Below the pieces are notes generated by a model. That model did not search any database. It was not told where the DNA came from and worked only from the letters and a program-made list of their open reading frames with translations. A DNA stretch of 64,000 bases, taken from a virus. Both the position numbers and the translations under genes were made by a program. Positions 1-7,640 of this stretch are shown here, one piece after another. Numbering within the stretch: the stretch's first letter is position 1; the number at the start of each line of letters is the position of its first letter. Location: positions 18,362-82,361 of IMG/VR virus record IMGVR_UViG_3300013307_000002; one strand, given 5' to 3'.

Positions 1-970
1 TAATACCAATATCGACACCAGCAACACGACGCCAGTGATCAGGGATTGGGAACGATTCACAACGAATCATTTCATCTGACACGTCATAGATTAGACCACT
101 ACCCATAACTGGTTCACCTCTTGAACGCATCTGAACTTGCCAGTCTGGAATAGCCGCTAACATATTTTTAATATCTTCCTCAGTGATATGCGGAGCATCC
201 CACCAAGTTGCATTTTGCCAATAGAGATCCCCATCTTTGTTGACCATGAACTTATCAACTAACTCAGTACGTCCGTTCTCTGGTGTAGCTGTTAACACTA
301 CCAAGCCTCTTGTTGTCAGAGTACGTGTAACACACTGAGAAAAGATGTTCATGCTATCGTAGGGATCTTCTTCATCTAGCCAAATGAAATCTACTGTAGC
401 ACCCATGAGTGCGTGTTCACCCTGTTGGGTAGAACGGAATTCTAATGTACTTGTTCCATCAAATTCGCCTCTCGCGTTGAAGTGTTTAACTTGTACAATT
501 AGAATCTTGTTACCATCTTTTTCTATTGTGTCAAAGTCGATGCAGTCACGCGGGATAGCTCCTGTACCAAGTGCTCCCAAATCTTTGGCTACCGGCGTAC
601 CGAACAATTCTTTTTGCAGAACCTTTCTTGTTGAGTCTCCAGTAATACCAACTGCCCAAGCGAGGATGGGCTTATTAAACCTATGACCAGTCCACCACGT
701 TGGATACCTTCCGGTTAAATGACATGCCATCTCATATGCTTCACTGTAGGATTTCCCGACACGGTTAGCTGCACAGAGAAACCTAAAGCGATAGTCTTTG
801 CTAGCACTATAGAATTGTTTTTGAAAATCGTAAGCATGGAAGTAATTCATCTTGTTATACTTCCGAAGGTTTTCCTTTTCCTGTAGCATTCGGAACAACT
901 CAGCCTTTTGTTCTTTATTCATTGTTCTCAGTGCGATTTCAATTTCTTGTGATAAATCAATATTAGACAT
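1..970 (-). CDS. terL: Terminase large subunit (TerL), C-terminus outside window
   Basis: ATP-driven DNA packaging motor and headful/end nuclease acting at the capsid portal. The translation shows a Walker A-like CAANRVGKS at about residues 66-74 and a Walker B VDFIWLDEED at about 191-200, followed by a coupling-type LTATPENG. The last visible part, with VAGVDIG, enters the nuclease domain, whose remainder lies beyond position 1. The start ATG (970-968) follows a GGAGGAAA ribosome site. It lies directly downstream of the probable small subunit, from which it is separated by a hairpin terminator. Family assignment to a T7/phiEco32-type terminase rests on motifs and position. Confidence 0.93.
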   Translation of the reverse strand, partial: MSNIDLSQEIEIALRTMNKEQKAELFRMLQEKENLRKYNKMNYFHAYDFQKQFYSASKDYRFRFLCAANRVGKSYSEAYEMACHLTGRYPTWWTGHRFNKPILAWAVGITGDSTRKVLQKELFGTPVAKDLGALGTGAIPRDCIDFDTIEKDGNKILIVQVKHFNARGEFDGTSTLEFRSTQQGEHALMGATVDFIWLDEEDPYDSMNIFSQCVTRTLTTRGLVVLTATPENGRTELVDKFMVNKDGDLYWQNATWWDAPHITEEDIKNMLAAIPDWQVQMRSRGEPVMGSGLIYDVSDEMIRCESFPIPDHWRRVAGVDIGI

Positions 971-986
971 CTTTCCTCCATCCATG

Positions 987-1020
987 AAAAAAGGGCTAGA
1001 CCCTGTATTAGAGCTAGCCC
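987..1020 (-). terminator. Hairpin terminator between terS and terL
   Basis: On the minus strand a 7-bp stem (GGGCTAG / CTAGCCC, 993-999 with 1014-1020) is followed by six U. Lying between two packaging genes it may be a partial terminator or attenuator that lowers or separates terL transcription. Confidence 0.7.
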
Positions 1021-1036
1021 CTTCCTATATTAACCT

Positions 1037-1453
1037 TTAGTCGTCTTCTGAATCCTCTTCTTTAGACGGAGGCAAAACATCTCCACCCAAACTCGCAGAT
1101 AAGAAGTCACGGATTTTATTATCCAGTTGATCTTCAGTGAGAGCATCATGCTCGTCCATCTTAACTTCAATCGAAGCAGCTTTCGGATATACCAGATCGG
1201 CAACCTTAGCAGCAGCTTTGAATCTCAGGTCAGGTGGAATGGTTGGATCTTGATAAATATCAATCATGACTTCATCAGGGGACAAACCAGCTTGTGCAAC
1301 TCTATCTAACATAGCTTGAGTTAATTTGTTTCGTTTACCTTTAGCTCTTCCGAACTTGTTTCCTTTTTCGAACTTACCTGACTGTGGGTTCATACCTTTA
1401 ACTTCATATTCATCAGTAACCCCAGCCAACCTTTTGAGTTGTTCGTTATCCAT
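1037..1453 (-). CDS. terS: Probable terminase small subunit (TerS)
   Basis: Predicted DNA-recognition subunit of the packaging machine. The 138-aa protein has a basic N-terminal stretch (FEKGNKFGRAKGKRNKLTQ, about residues 28-46), a helical middle with two short helices ending in AAKVADLVYP, and a very acidic C-terminus (EEDSEDD). Size, charge layout and place immediately before terL support the call; no catalytic motif exists to confirm it. The ATG is preceded by AAGGAG at good spacing. Alternative: an unrelated DNA-binding phage protein. Confidence 0.65.
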   Translation of the reverse strand: MDNEQLKRLAGVTDEYEVKGMNPQSGKFEKGNKFGRAKGKRNKLTQAMLDRVAQAGLSPDEVMIDIYQDPTIPPDLRFKAAAKVADLVYPKAASIEVKMDEHDALTEDQLDNKIRDFLSASLGGDVLPPSKEEDSEDD

Positions 1454-1580
1454 TTATCAGTTCTCCTTTTCTTTCATTATAAATATTTTCGCGCCGGTTC
1501 CACCTCCGCCCCCAGCTACGCGGGGTCGTCGGCGTGTCGCTTACGCTCCTTCCTCTGAAAGAAAGAGAAGTAAGTCTATA

Positions 1581-1655
1581 AATGGCATGTTTGTTATGAA
1601 TGGCAGGTCAGCTATGAATGCACACCCAATACCATGAAGGGCAGGTTTCTCTCTG
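1581..1655. repeat. Imperfect 18-bp tandem repeats upstream of terS
   Basis: Three to four degenerate units beginning AATGGCA and ending TATG: 1581-1598, 1599-1616, 1617-1636 and a decayed unit from 1637. They lie in the 250-bp gene-free gap 1454-1703, which also holds a GC-rich patch near 1490-1550. Repeats next to a small-terminase gene could be a packaging recognition site, but nothing proves it. Confidence 0.5.
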
Positions 1656-1703
1656 ATAGATACTCCCCACCCCTCATAGCTTACGTACTCTTTACTACTT
1701 TCA

Positions 1704-2252
1704 TTAGCTCAGTACAATCTTACCTGTCTTTAATCCTTCCATGATTTCATCGTACGCTGGATGTTCATGAACAGGGATGGTGTTGTACTCATATGAATGG
1801 AATGGTTCTAAGCAATTGAGCTTACCATCTTTATCAACTTCTACTCGACAACCATTGATGATGTTGCCTGAATGCACATCTTGTTTAGCTAGGCCATTAA
1901 TGCGATGGTAGGCTTGAGGCCCATTCACCATTTCCATAAATCTGTTAGCAGAATCTTCTACTTCTTTGTTATCAACAATATGATAGAAAGTGTTGTGAAG
2001 GGGGTTCTTACCACCAGATAAGAAATTCTCATAATCCTCTAACTTGTTTGGATTATTCACTTCTCTCTCATATTCTTCTTCCAGAGAGATTGCATGACCT
2101 GCGATGTTAAGGGCATGTTCCTTATCATAAATATCATTAACAGCACCACCACGTAAGCTACTAACTAATTCAGTGAATTCAGTAGGAGTGATGTGACCTT
2201 CATTCAGTAGCTCATTCAGGATTGCTACTCTCTCATTAAAATTACTATTCAT
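1704..2252 (-). CDS. Hypothetical protein, 182 aa, upstream of terS
   Basis: Unrecognised soluble protein, acidic and without membrane segments or clear motifs. The start chosen is the ATG at 2252, which overlaps the stop of the upstream HNH gene (TAATG) and has a GGAG site about nine bases ahead; a start 15 bases further upstream lacks a ribosome site. The N-terminus (FNERVAILNELLNEGHITPT) looks helical, like a short DNA- or protein-binding segment. Membership in the packaging transcript suggests a packaging or late role, which is inference only. Confidence 0.7.
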   Translation of the reverse strand: MNSNFNERVAILNELLNEGHITPTEFTELVSSLRGGAVNDIYDKEHALNIAGHAISLEEEYEREVNNPNKLEDYENFLSGGKNPLHNTFYHIVDNKEVEDSANRFMEMVNGPQAYHRINGLAKQDVHSGNIINGCRVEVDKDGKLNCLEPFHSYEYNTIPVHEHPAYDEIMEGLKTGKIVLS

Positions 2253-2740
2253 TAAATATGTCTCCATGTTTTTCTGTGTACTACATTATGGATGGTAGTT
2301 CTACCAACACCATACCTAGTAGCTAAAGCCCGAACCCCGTAAGTACGAGACTCCGGTATAAACTCTTTCCGTATCTGGAGAACATCTTCTTCAGTAAGTA
2401 CGTGTTTTCCGTGACGTTCAGAATATAAATTATTATTTACTGCGTGTTCTACATTAATCTTTTGTGTACACCACTCTAGGTTGTCTATGTGGTTGTTAAG
2501 CTTATTACCATCTTTGTGATTAACAACTAAACCTTCGTAGCTTTCTTGTGGATGCCAAGTCATAGCAATCAATCTATGAATGGGGAGGTAGTGAACTTTT
2601 TTGTCAACTGTAACCTTAACTTCTAAATATCCTGCAAGATTGATTCTGCAATATCTTTGTTTCTTATTTGTTGGTTTTCTTATTTCACCAGTCTCGTTTA
2701 CCTCTAACCAAGACTCCCAACCATTTACGAGTTTGAACAT
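2252..2740 (-). CDS. HNH homing endonuclease
   Basis: Free-standing HNH nuclease of 162 aa that would nick or cut related phage DNA at a specific site to spread itself. An HNH core is visible (IHRLIAMTWHP, then VVNHKDGNKLNNHIDNLEWC, about residues 53-93, ending N..HA). A C-terminal helix-turn-helix-like part (YGVRALATRYGVGRTTIHNV) resembles NUMOD-type DNA-binding modules. It is the first gene of the leftward block, directly after the divergent intergenic region, and is stop-start coupled to the next gene. Confidence 0.88.
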   Translation of the reverse strand: MFKLVNGWESWLEVNETGEIRKPTNKKQRYCRINLAGYLEVKVTVDKKVHYLPIHRLIAMTWHPQESYEGLVVNHKDGNKLNNHIDNLEWCTQKINVEHAVNNNLYSERHGKHVLTEEDVLQIRKEFIPESRTYGVRALATRYGVGRTTIHNVVHRKTWRHI

Positions 2741-2758
2741 AATGCCTCCAATAATATC

Positions 2759-2768
2759 TATACATCTT
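2759..2768 (-). promoter_or_regulatory. Candidate phage-sigma promoter element for the leftward block
   Basis: Minus-strand AAGATGTATA, 19 bases before the HNH start codon, followed by further AT-rich sequence. It shares the (A)ATG(T/G)ATA core with sites at 39064, 50069 and 9617, all in gene gaps. Proposed target of the phage ECF-like sigma; not proven. Confidence 0.35.
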
Positions 2769-3461
2769 ATTCATTATTGAAAGGTGGAATAGGGTTCCGT
2801 AATAGGGACACTTTTATTCTCAAAAATCCGACGAGTGGGGTATAGAGCTTTTGGCGAAAAGGCAGAAAGGGGAGTCCTCATTTGGTTTTTCCTAAACAGA
2901 ACTATCCTTGTTTGTCAATCGGAACTATCCTAAATCGCTAGCCATTCACCGCTATGCATACCTATGCACTACCTACCCCTACCCATTAATAACAGGGGGT
3001 TTTATTCAGAGGATAAACTATTCAGTGTTATATCTTATAAACTATTGATTCATATAATATAAAAAATGTAGGAAATAACCCGTATTTATGTTGACAACGT
3101 GATGCCGATATGATAGGCCCGACTATAGAACTAAGCATAGACTATACTCTGAGTAACTAAGCATTCATTGCTATTGCATAACCATTCATTATCCGCTGAG
3201 AAAGATAAAGTCTAAAGCATTAATAGCTAAAGAATGATTACATTTCCCAGGGTTAATAAACGTAGATTATTCAGTAGGTTAGTTGTAGTAGAGTTAGTAA
3301 GTTGTTGATTCTTCTCTCTTTTCTTCAGAGTGTGTTTGAGTGTAACGAAAACGTTAAAGATGTTAGTAGAGAGTTATATGCCTGTTAAGTAATTGTAATT
3401 AGATTGTTAATAGGATGTTATTCATACTTAGAATAAATATAGTAACTTAATGAAATAATTC

Positions 3462-3490
3462 TTGACATTTACTATTAAATATGTTATAAT
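3462..3490 (+). promoter_or_regulatory. Consensus sigma70 promoter with extended -10
   Basis: TTGACA (3462-3467), 17-bp spacer, TATAAT (3485-3490), with TGT just before the -10 (extended -10). This is essentially the ideal host promoter and points rightward into the early region, so it is the likely immediate-early promoter. Confidence 0.88.
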
Positions 3491-3890
3491 ATACTATTAG
3501 AATGATAGTAATAAGTTATAATGTTTTATAGAATTATTATTAATTGAAATATTATTATTAGAAATTATAACTCTTAGAATTATTAACAAGGTTAACTCTA
3601 TTACATTCAGATCCGTAGTCTATAAGTACCAGATTATAGAGTGATTATTGAGCAGTTAGATTAAGTGGTTGATTTATAAGAAGTTTTATTTGTTGATTGT
3701 TGGAACTGTACAAGATACGCATGTACGCGTTCTATCTACTGAGCGATGATTGATTGGTACTAGATAGATAAACTGTTTATAAATCAGTAACTTAGATGTT
3801 TAGTGCGATGGGATGATAAGAATTTAGAGATTATTTTCTCTTTAGAATCAATAACTTAGAAGAAAGATTGAAAATAGTTAGACAAAATGG

Positions 3891-3918
3891 TTGCAGTGAA
3901 GGGCGATTCTGATATTAT
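3891..3918 (+). promoter_or_regulatory. Sigma70-type early promoter
   Basis: TTGCAG, 16-bp spacer, TATTAT. It is followed by a hairpin and a perfect boxA, a layout repeated twice downstream. Confidence 0.7.
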
Positions 3919-3945
3919 GTATCTCAAGCCAGCAGCAACGGCTCA

Positions 3946-3980
3946 GACAACTAGAAGTTTGGTTGTCGTGCTCTTTAACA
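3946..3980 (+). promoter_or_regulatory. Hairpin plus perfect boxA (antitermination leader 1)
   Basis: A GACAAC/GTTGTC stem (3946-3951 with 3962-3967, 10-nt loop) is followed by TGCTCTTTAACA (3969-3980), identical to the boxA core of E. coli rRNA operon leaders, which binds NusB/S10 and helps RNA polymerase pass terminators. It lies about 45 nt after the expected transcript start of the promoter at 3891. Confidence 0.75.
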
Positions 3981-4106
3981 ATCAGACTGTTATGTTATCC
4001 CTTTAGTAACGATGTTACAAGCTAACGAGAATTAACTAGATTGCCGTTGAGGTTGTTACTGGAAACAGTGACTTAGCAAAAAGGTTAATTGAGAGTGAAA
4101 AAGAGA

Positions 4107-4134
4107 TTGACAGATTAAAACAGTCTGATAGAAT
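4107..4134 (+). promoter_or_regulatory. Sigma70-type early promoter
   Basis: TTGACA, 16-bp spacer, TAGAAT, directed at the small gene at 4273. A boxA-like element follows at 4207. Confidence 0.7.
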
Positions 4135-4206
4135 GGGCACCAAGTTGAACGGAAAGCCGCGCTGAATAAGTTTAGTAAGCCCCGCAAGATGTTTAGCTAG
4201 TAGTAC

Positions 4207-4218
4207 CGCTCTTTAAAA
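4207..4218 (+). promoter_or_regulatory. boxA-like element (leader 2)
   Basis: CGCTCTTTAAAA; first nine bases match the boxA consensus, the end differs from copies 1 and 3. It sits in the 5' leader of the gene at 4273. Confidence 0.55.
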
Positions 4219-4272
4219 ATTTAACTTCAGTCTGGTCTGATAAACTATCTACTTAGCAGGGGAAGGTTTATC

Positions 4273-4461
4273 ATGGCAAGAAATACTCTTAAACGTGTGA
4301 TGTTAGGTTATATCCTAATTGATAACGAAACGGGCGCTGTATTCGACAGAGGCCCACACGACAGAGAGTGGTCACTAGTGATTAATAAGTCACTGGCAGA
4401 TACTCTCAGAGATTGGGGCGGCAAGGCTGCCATAGTCGGGCAAAACGTTGTGTTTAAGTGA
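4273..4461 (+). CDS. Small early protein, 62 aa
   Basis: First gene of the rightward block. Unrecognised; basic N-terminus then a compact mixed sequence with no membrane segment. The ATG follows an AGGGGAAGG ribosome site and a promoter/boxA leader of its own, and a 14-bp hairpin starts right after the stop, so it forms an isolated transcription unit. Such first-expressed small proteins often bind and inhibit host factors; that role is inference. Confidence 0.75.
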   Translation: MARNTLKRVMLGYILIDNETGAVFDRGPHDREWSLVINKSLADTLRDWGGKAAIVGQNVVFK

Positions 4462-4493
4462 TGATAGACTGGCGCTCAGGCGCTGGTTTATCA
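4462..4493 (+). other. 14-bp hairpin with TCAG loop, after first early gene
   Basis: Bases 4462-4475 pair with 4480-4493 along all 14 positions, three of them G-U, around a TCAG tetraloop. No U tract follows, so it is more likely an RNA-stabilising or processing structure than a simple terminator. Confidence 0.6.
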
Positions 4494-4518
4494 GACTAGA
4501 TTGAAGTTGAAAAAATTG

Positions 4519-4546
4519 TTGACCTGACCGGCGATTGCTGTATAAT
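4519..4546 (+). promoter_or_regulatory. Sigma70-type early promoter
   Basis: TTGACC, 16-bp spacer, TATAAT. It drives the long leader that runs to the genes at 5267-6610. Confidence 0.8.
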
Positions 4547-4556
4547 GGTTAACAAG

Positions 4557-4616
4557 TTGAGGCGATAAGCCTTAACAGATAACGGTGTAACAGCTTGTTG
4601 TCGACGCTCTTTAACA
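4557..4616 (+). promoter_or_regulatory. Hairpin plus boxA (antitermination leader 3)
   Basis: A 7-bp stem TTGAGGC/GCCTTAA (4557-4563 with 4569-4575, loop GATAA) is followed by CGCTCTTTAACA (4605-4616). The bases GTTGTCG just before boxA are also found before copy 1, showing that the unit is duplicated rather than random. Confidence 0.7.
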
Positions 4617-5266
4617 AACAGGATGATTACTTAACTAGCGAAAGCAATCGCTTAGAATGACGCTCAGGCGCTTCTATGATGGTTGTTAGTAGGTTGGTTG
4701 TGTGTAGCGGGTAAATAAGCACAATCGACAAGGTTAGTAGCGAAACAGAAAGCTGATTATCATATCGGGCTTTTGTAGCAGTCTGCCTATCCGGTGAGAC
4801 TAAGCGCAATAGCTGTAAACGGTAGATGAAAGGTTAATAAGAAGTGCGAACGCCCACTAAGTTAAGATGACAATACAGAATGTAACAATTCGCTTTTGTC
4901 TATCATCCGAGCGGCTAACGCCGCGCCCCGTTTAACAATATGGTTTTGATTCTATCCAAGTATGAGACTAGCGAGATAGTTTAGTGTTGAGGATTGAAAG
5001 CAGATAACTCCCTGTTGTAGTTTGATATAGTGATTCTGTGAGTAGTGGCTTAACGATAATCGCTGATAGTAAAAGTAGGGCATGAGTACGTGATAGGCCG
5101 GAAAGTGTGCGAACTGAAAACGGTGATTAGTGCGGCGTTAGAGATTATTTGGATTAAATAGAATCGCCTTTGTTAAACGGGAGGATAAAATGTAAAGCGT
5201 AAAGGTTTACAACCTAAATTAATGTGAGGTGGCTTGGTGCCTTAATCTGAAAAAGATTATGTGAGC
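4617..5266 (+). other. Long early leader without convincing genes (650 bp)
   Basis: No long reading frame. It contains a GCGGC/GCCGC hairpin (4911-4924) inside a GC-rich patch whose ACGCCGCGCCCC recurs at 7650, and a strong ribosome site (GGGAGG) leading to an ATG immediately followed by TAA (5190-5195). It may hold regulatory or small RNA, but nothing specific can be named. Confidence 0.5.
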
Positions 5267-5359
5267 ATGAGCCTCTTTACCTGTTGTCAGTGCGGTTACT
5301 ACTGTGACGGCGCTGATAATGGTAAACAGGTTTTTAAACAACACCTTAGCAGGGAGTGA
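5267..5359 (+). CDS. Possible mini zinc-binding protein, 30 aa
   Basis: A short frame carries CCQCGYYC, a cluster of four cysteines able to bind metal. Its stop lies within the ribosome-site stretch of the next gene, suggesting coupling. The ribosome site ahead of its ATG is weak, so translation is uncertain. The recurrent 12-mer ACTACTGTGACG lies inside it, read in a different frame from its other coding copies. Confidence 0.35.
   Translation: MSLFTCCQCGYYCDGADNGKQVFKQHLSRE
5298..5309 (+). repeat. 12-bp repeat ACTACTGTGACG, copy 1
   Basis: One of seven exact copies in the window, all on the transcribed sense strand. Here it is read as part of Tyr-Tyr-Cys-Asp in a mini gene. Confidence 0.75.
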
Positions 5360-5364
5360 AGTAA

Positions 5365-5661
5365 ATGGAAAAAATAACACTGGTTAGAATGTTTAGACAA
5401 TTACTTGTTAGTTCAATCGACAAGTTAGGCGCAGGCGGTATGAAACCGGAGGCTGTTTATCGGGAGTTTATCGCTCGCAAGGCTAACATCCTCGAAAATG
5501 TACACTCTACCACTAACCGCAAAGAGCATTTAGCGTTAATGCTTATTGCAAACAAAGTTTATGTGAACCCCACTAAAAAGGGCAGTAGCGAACTGTTAAA
5601 GAAAGAGTTTGAAACGTGTTTAAACAAACTCCCTTCAGCAGTTAACGGTTTTAAAAAGTAG
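5365..5661 (+). CDS. Hypothetical early protein, 98 aa
   Basis: Unrecognised basic, mostly helical protein with no signal peptide. The ATG has a GGGAG site overlapping the end of the tiny frame before it. It heads the same early unit as the abundant-looking 293-aa protein. A nucleic-acid-binding role is possible from its charge only. Confidence 0.75.
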   Translation: MEKITLVRMFRQLLVSSIDKLGAGGMKPEAVYREFIARKANILENVHSTTNRKEHLALMLIANKVYVNPTKKGSSELLKKEFETCLNKLPSAVNGFKK

Positions 5662-5728
5662 TAAACTGTAGTACAATCCGAGTGTAATAACTCAATCTCA
5701 TAAATAAATACTTTGAAAGGTAAATAAA

Positions 5729-6610
5729 ATGTCTAAAGTTGAAATCGTAAAAGGTCAAGATAACATCCGTAGCGTAATTGGCGCAATCGCTGGTAAAGCT
5801 AAAGCGTACAAAACCGTTATTTCTAGCGCAATCCTCTCTGCTTATCAGCACTACCGTTTACACGGTGATTACACCCTGCTGCAAGAAGCGTTAGACACTG
5901 TTTTCTCTATCAATTACCGTGATTACTCCGCCGTTGCTGATTTTGTTCGCTCTTACACTGAGCTGGAATGTGTTACTCTTAATCAGGGCCGCCGTCAGCG
6001 TGTTGAGATCGCTGGAACAATTGAATCTCAGATGGAACGCCCGGAAAATATGTCCATGAAAGATTGGAACGCTAAGCTGGAGTCTAAGCGTAGTGAAATG
6101 ATCATCCGTAATGGTCGCTTTGACGATTTTGCTACCGGCAAGCCGATCCCAATGAAGAATCCTAATTGGGTACAGGGTATGCCTAAAGATGAAAAGCAGG
6201 AAGGCGTAGTTTACGACGGCGACATCTTTGCATGGCATGATGATGTTAAATGGCTGCGCACTGCTGCCCCTACTGTTGGCGGTGAAAGCACTGAAAACCT
6301 GCGAGAGCTGCCGGTAGAGCAAGCGGTAAACGTCGCTGTTAAACTGGAAGATCGTGTCCTGAAATCCAGCAACAAGCCAGTGTTTGCTGTCCTGATTCAT
6401 ATGATGGAACGTTTTGAAGCTGAAACCGGCGTGTATGCTACTGATGAAGAGATTGAAACTTTCCAGCGCCGTGTAAATGCACTGCTGGAGCGCACCAAAG
6501 CGCGGTCAGAAAGCAAAGCAGAACGTGAAGCTGCTGAAAAGCAGGCTGCTGAAGAAAACAGCGGTGAGCAGGTAGTAACAACAGAGCAGGGCGAACCACT
6601 GCCTTACTAA
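5729..6610 (+). CDS. Hypothetical early protein, 293 aa
   Basis: Unrecognised soluble protein. Residues 1-90 are helical; the middle is mixed with a tryptophan-rich patch (residues about 140-175); the last 50 residues form a Glu/Lys/Ala-rich probable coiled coil and a short acidic tail. Codon use is strongly host-like, suggesting high expression. It starts after AAAGGT and ends at a strong hairpin terminator. Position early in the rightward transcript suggests host takeover or an abundant structural role; neither can be read from sequence. Confidence 0.85.
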   Translation: MSKVEIVKGQDNIRSVIGAIAGKAKAYKTVISSAILSAYQHYRLHGDYTLLQEALDTVFSINYRDYSAVADFVRSYTELECVTLNQGRRQRVEIAGTIESQMERPENMSMKDWNAKLESKRSEMIIRNGRFDDFATGKPIPMKNPNWVQGMPKDEKQEGVVYDGDIFAWHDDVKWLRTAAPTVGGESTENLRELPVEQAVNVAVKLEDRVLKSSNKPVFAVLIHMMERFEAETGVYATDEEIETFQRRVNALLERTKARSESKAEREAAEKQAAEENSGEQVVTTEQGEPLPY

Positions 6611-6630
6611 TACCTGATTGTATAAAAGTC

Positions 6631-6661
6631 AAAGGGCATAATCTAACAGGTTGTGCCCTTT
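6631..6661 (+). terminator. Hairpin terminator
   Basis: AAAGGGCA (6631-6638) pairs with TGCCCTTT (6654-6661), followed by a short AT-rich stretch. Confidence 0.65.
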
Positions 6662-6688
6662 ATTGTATGCAATTATAAGATTTATGTT

Positions 6689-6732
6689 TACCCCGTCTTA
6701 AATGTAACCCTGCTAAGTTATTAGGCGGGGTA
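6689..6732 (+). promoter_or_regulatory. Stem-loop in leader of next gene
   Basis: TACCCCG (6689-6695) pairs with CGGGGTA (6726-6732) across a 30-nt loop, about 30 bases before a start codon. Possible attenuator or stability element. Confidence 0.4.
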
Positions 6733-6764
6733 GACATACCCATTATTACTAGGAAAAATTATCA

Positions 6765-7163
6765 ATGTCTGAATTTGTACAGATGAAAGATGCTCAAACC
6801 GCTGAAGAGAAAGCAGCATCTATCGCAGCTATTGCAGCCCGTAGTAAAACACGCCACCTAACTAACTTTGGTTTAAGCCGTGGTGCTCTGCGAGTGTCTA
6901 AGCAGTCTGAAAATAGTGATGTCCGTAGCAGCGTAACATCTCGCTTTCGTAAACCTGCGGAACGTGGTACGTTAGAACATCGTGAGACGCGCAAAGTAAC
7001 TAAAGGCCGTCAGAAAGTTAAAGGTAAAACTATTGAGCCTGACGGCTGGTATACTCTTTCTCAGGGCGCTGATTGTGTGATGGGGCGTGATGAAAACAAA
7101 CGCACCAAAGCTACCACGTCACAAGGCGTTTTTGTGAACGGAAAGAATAAAGGGTTTAAATGA
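6765..7163 (+). CDS. Hypothetical basic protein, 132 aa
   Basis: Unrecognised, strongly basic protein; Arg/Lys-rich from residue 27 on, with an alanine-rich N-terminal helix. No cysteine cluster or membrane segment. Likely nucleic-acid binding by charge. It has a weak AGGAAAA ribosome site, is preceded by a stem-loop and followed by a classic terminator, so it is a single-gene unit. Confidence 0.8.
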   Translation: MSEFVQMKDAQTAEEKAASIAAIAARSKTRHLTNFGLSRGALRVSKQSENSDVRSSVTSRFRKPAERGTLEHRETRKVTKGRQKVKGKTIEPDGWYTLSQGADCVMGRDENKRTKATTSQGVFVNGKNKGFK

Positions 7164-7193
7164 TCAACTGCTGTTTATAAGGTAACTTTACCT

Positions 7194-7222
7194 AGCCACT
7201 CCTCCGGGGGTGGCTTTTTTTT
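7194..7222 (+). terminator. Rho-independent terminator
   Basis: Nine-pair stem starting AGCCAC (7194-7202 with 7207-7215) followed by eight T. Confidence 0.92.
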
Positions 7223-7264
7223 GCTTAAAGAAAAGTGTAACCTTTTGTATAGGAATGTCTAACA

Positions 7265-7621
7265 ATGAAACAGCAAACAATATCTAAAGAGCGTCGCAAT
7301 GCGATGCATCGTAATTACAAGGCATACATAGGCAGGCTGATTGCCTTGTTCCCTGAAGTGTTTGACCGTGAAAACCCTAAGCCGCTGGCTATCGGTACTG
7401 CTGAAATGCTTCTCAGTCTGCCAGCGTTAAAGATGGATGATGATCTAGTGTCTGACGTGCTGGCTTGTTGGTGTAGCCGCCGGGAGTATATCCGTGCTGC
7501 TTATCAACTGCGGGAACGTTGGAACGTGGTCGGTGTGCCTGTTGGCCCTATCATTGATTGGCAACAGAAACGTTTTGACACTCTTTATCACAAGATGGTC
7601 AAGCGTGGTTTGTATAACTAA
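7265..7621 (+). CDS. ProQ/FinO-domain RNA chaperone
   Basis: Predicted RNA-binding protein of the ProQ/FinO family, which binds structured RNAs and controls sRNA-mRNA pairing. The family signature is clear: LFPEVFD then NPKPLAIG (about residues 28-44), then CSRREYIRA and a terminal WNVVGVPVGP-like strand. At 118 aa it is a single FinO domain without the linker and tudor-like tail of host ProQ. It has its own unit after a strong terminator. It may act on the structured RNAs encoded nearby or on host sRNAs (inference). Confidence 0.85.
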   Translation: MKQQTISKERRNAMHRNYKAYIGRLIALFPEVFDRENPKPLAIGTAEMLLSLPALKMDDDLVSDVLACWCSRREYIRAAYQLRERWNVVGVPVGPIIDWQQKRFDTLYHKMVKRGLYN

Positions 7622-7640
7622 GCTATACGGGGCAGGTTTT

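Larger units (their letters stand above)
2741..4272. other. Divergent AT-rich non-coding region (1.5 kb)
   Basis: No convincing gene on either strand. It separates the leftward late block from the rightward early block. It holds a consensus sigma70 promoter (3462-3490), two further promoter-hairpin-boxA leader units, and an 8-bp inverted repeat (3731-3738 with 3761-3768). Being between terminase and early genes, it is a plausible place for the genome termini or terminal repeat, but the window shows only one copy so a terminal repeat cannot be seen here. Confidence 0.75.

Noticed and set aside
1490-1560. GC-rich patch near terS considered as a possible small gene or tRNA
   Set aside because: No tRNA fold and no frame with a ribosome site; kept only as part of the repeat-bearing gap.
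5891-6400. 169-aa minus-strand open frame
   Set aside because: Antisense to the 293-aa early gene with strong codon bias; no ribosome site.
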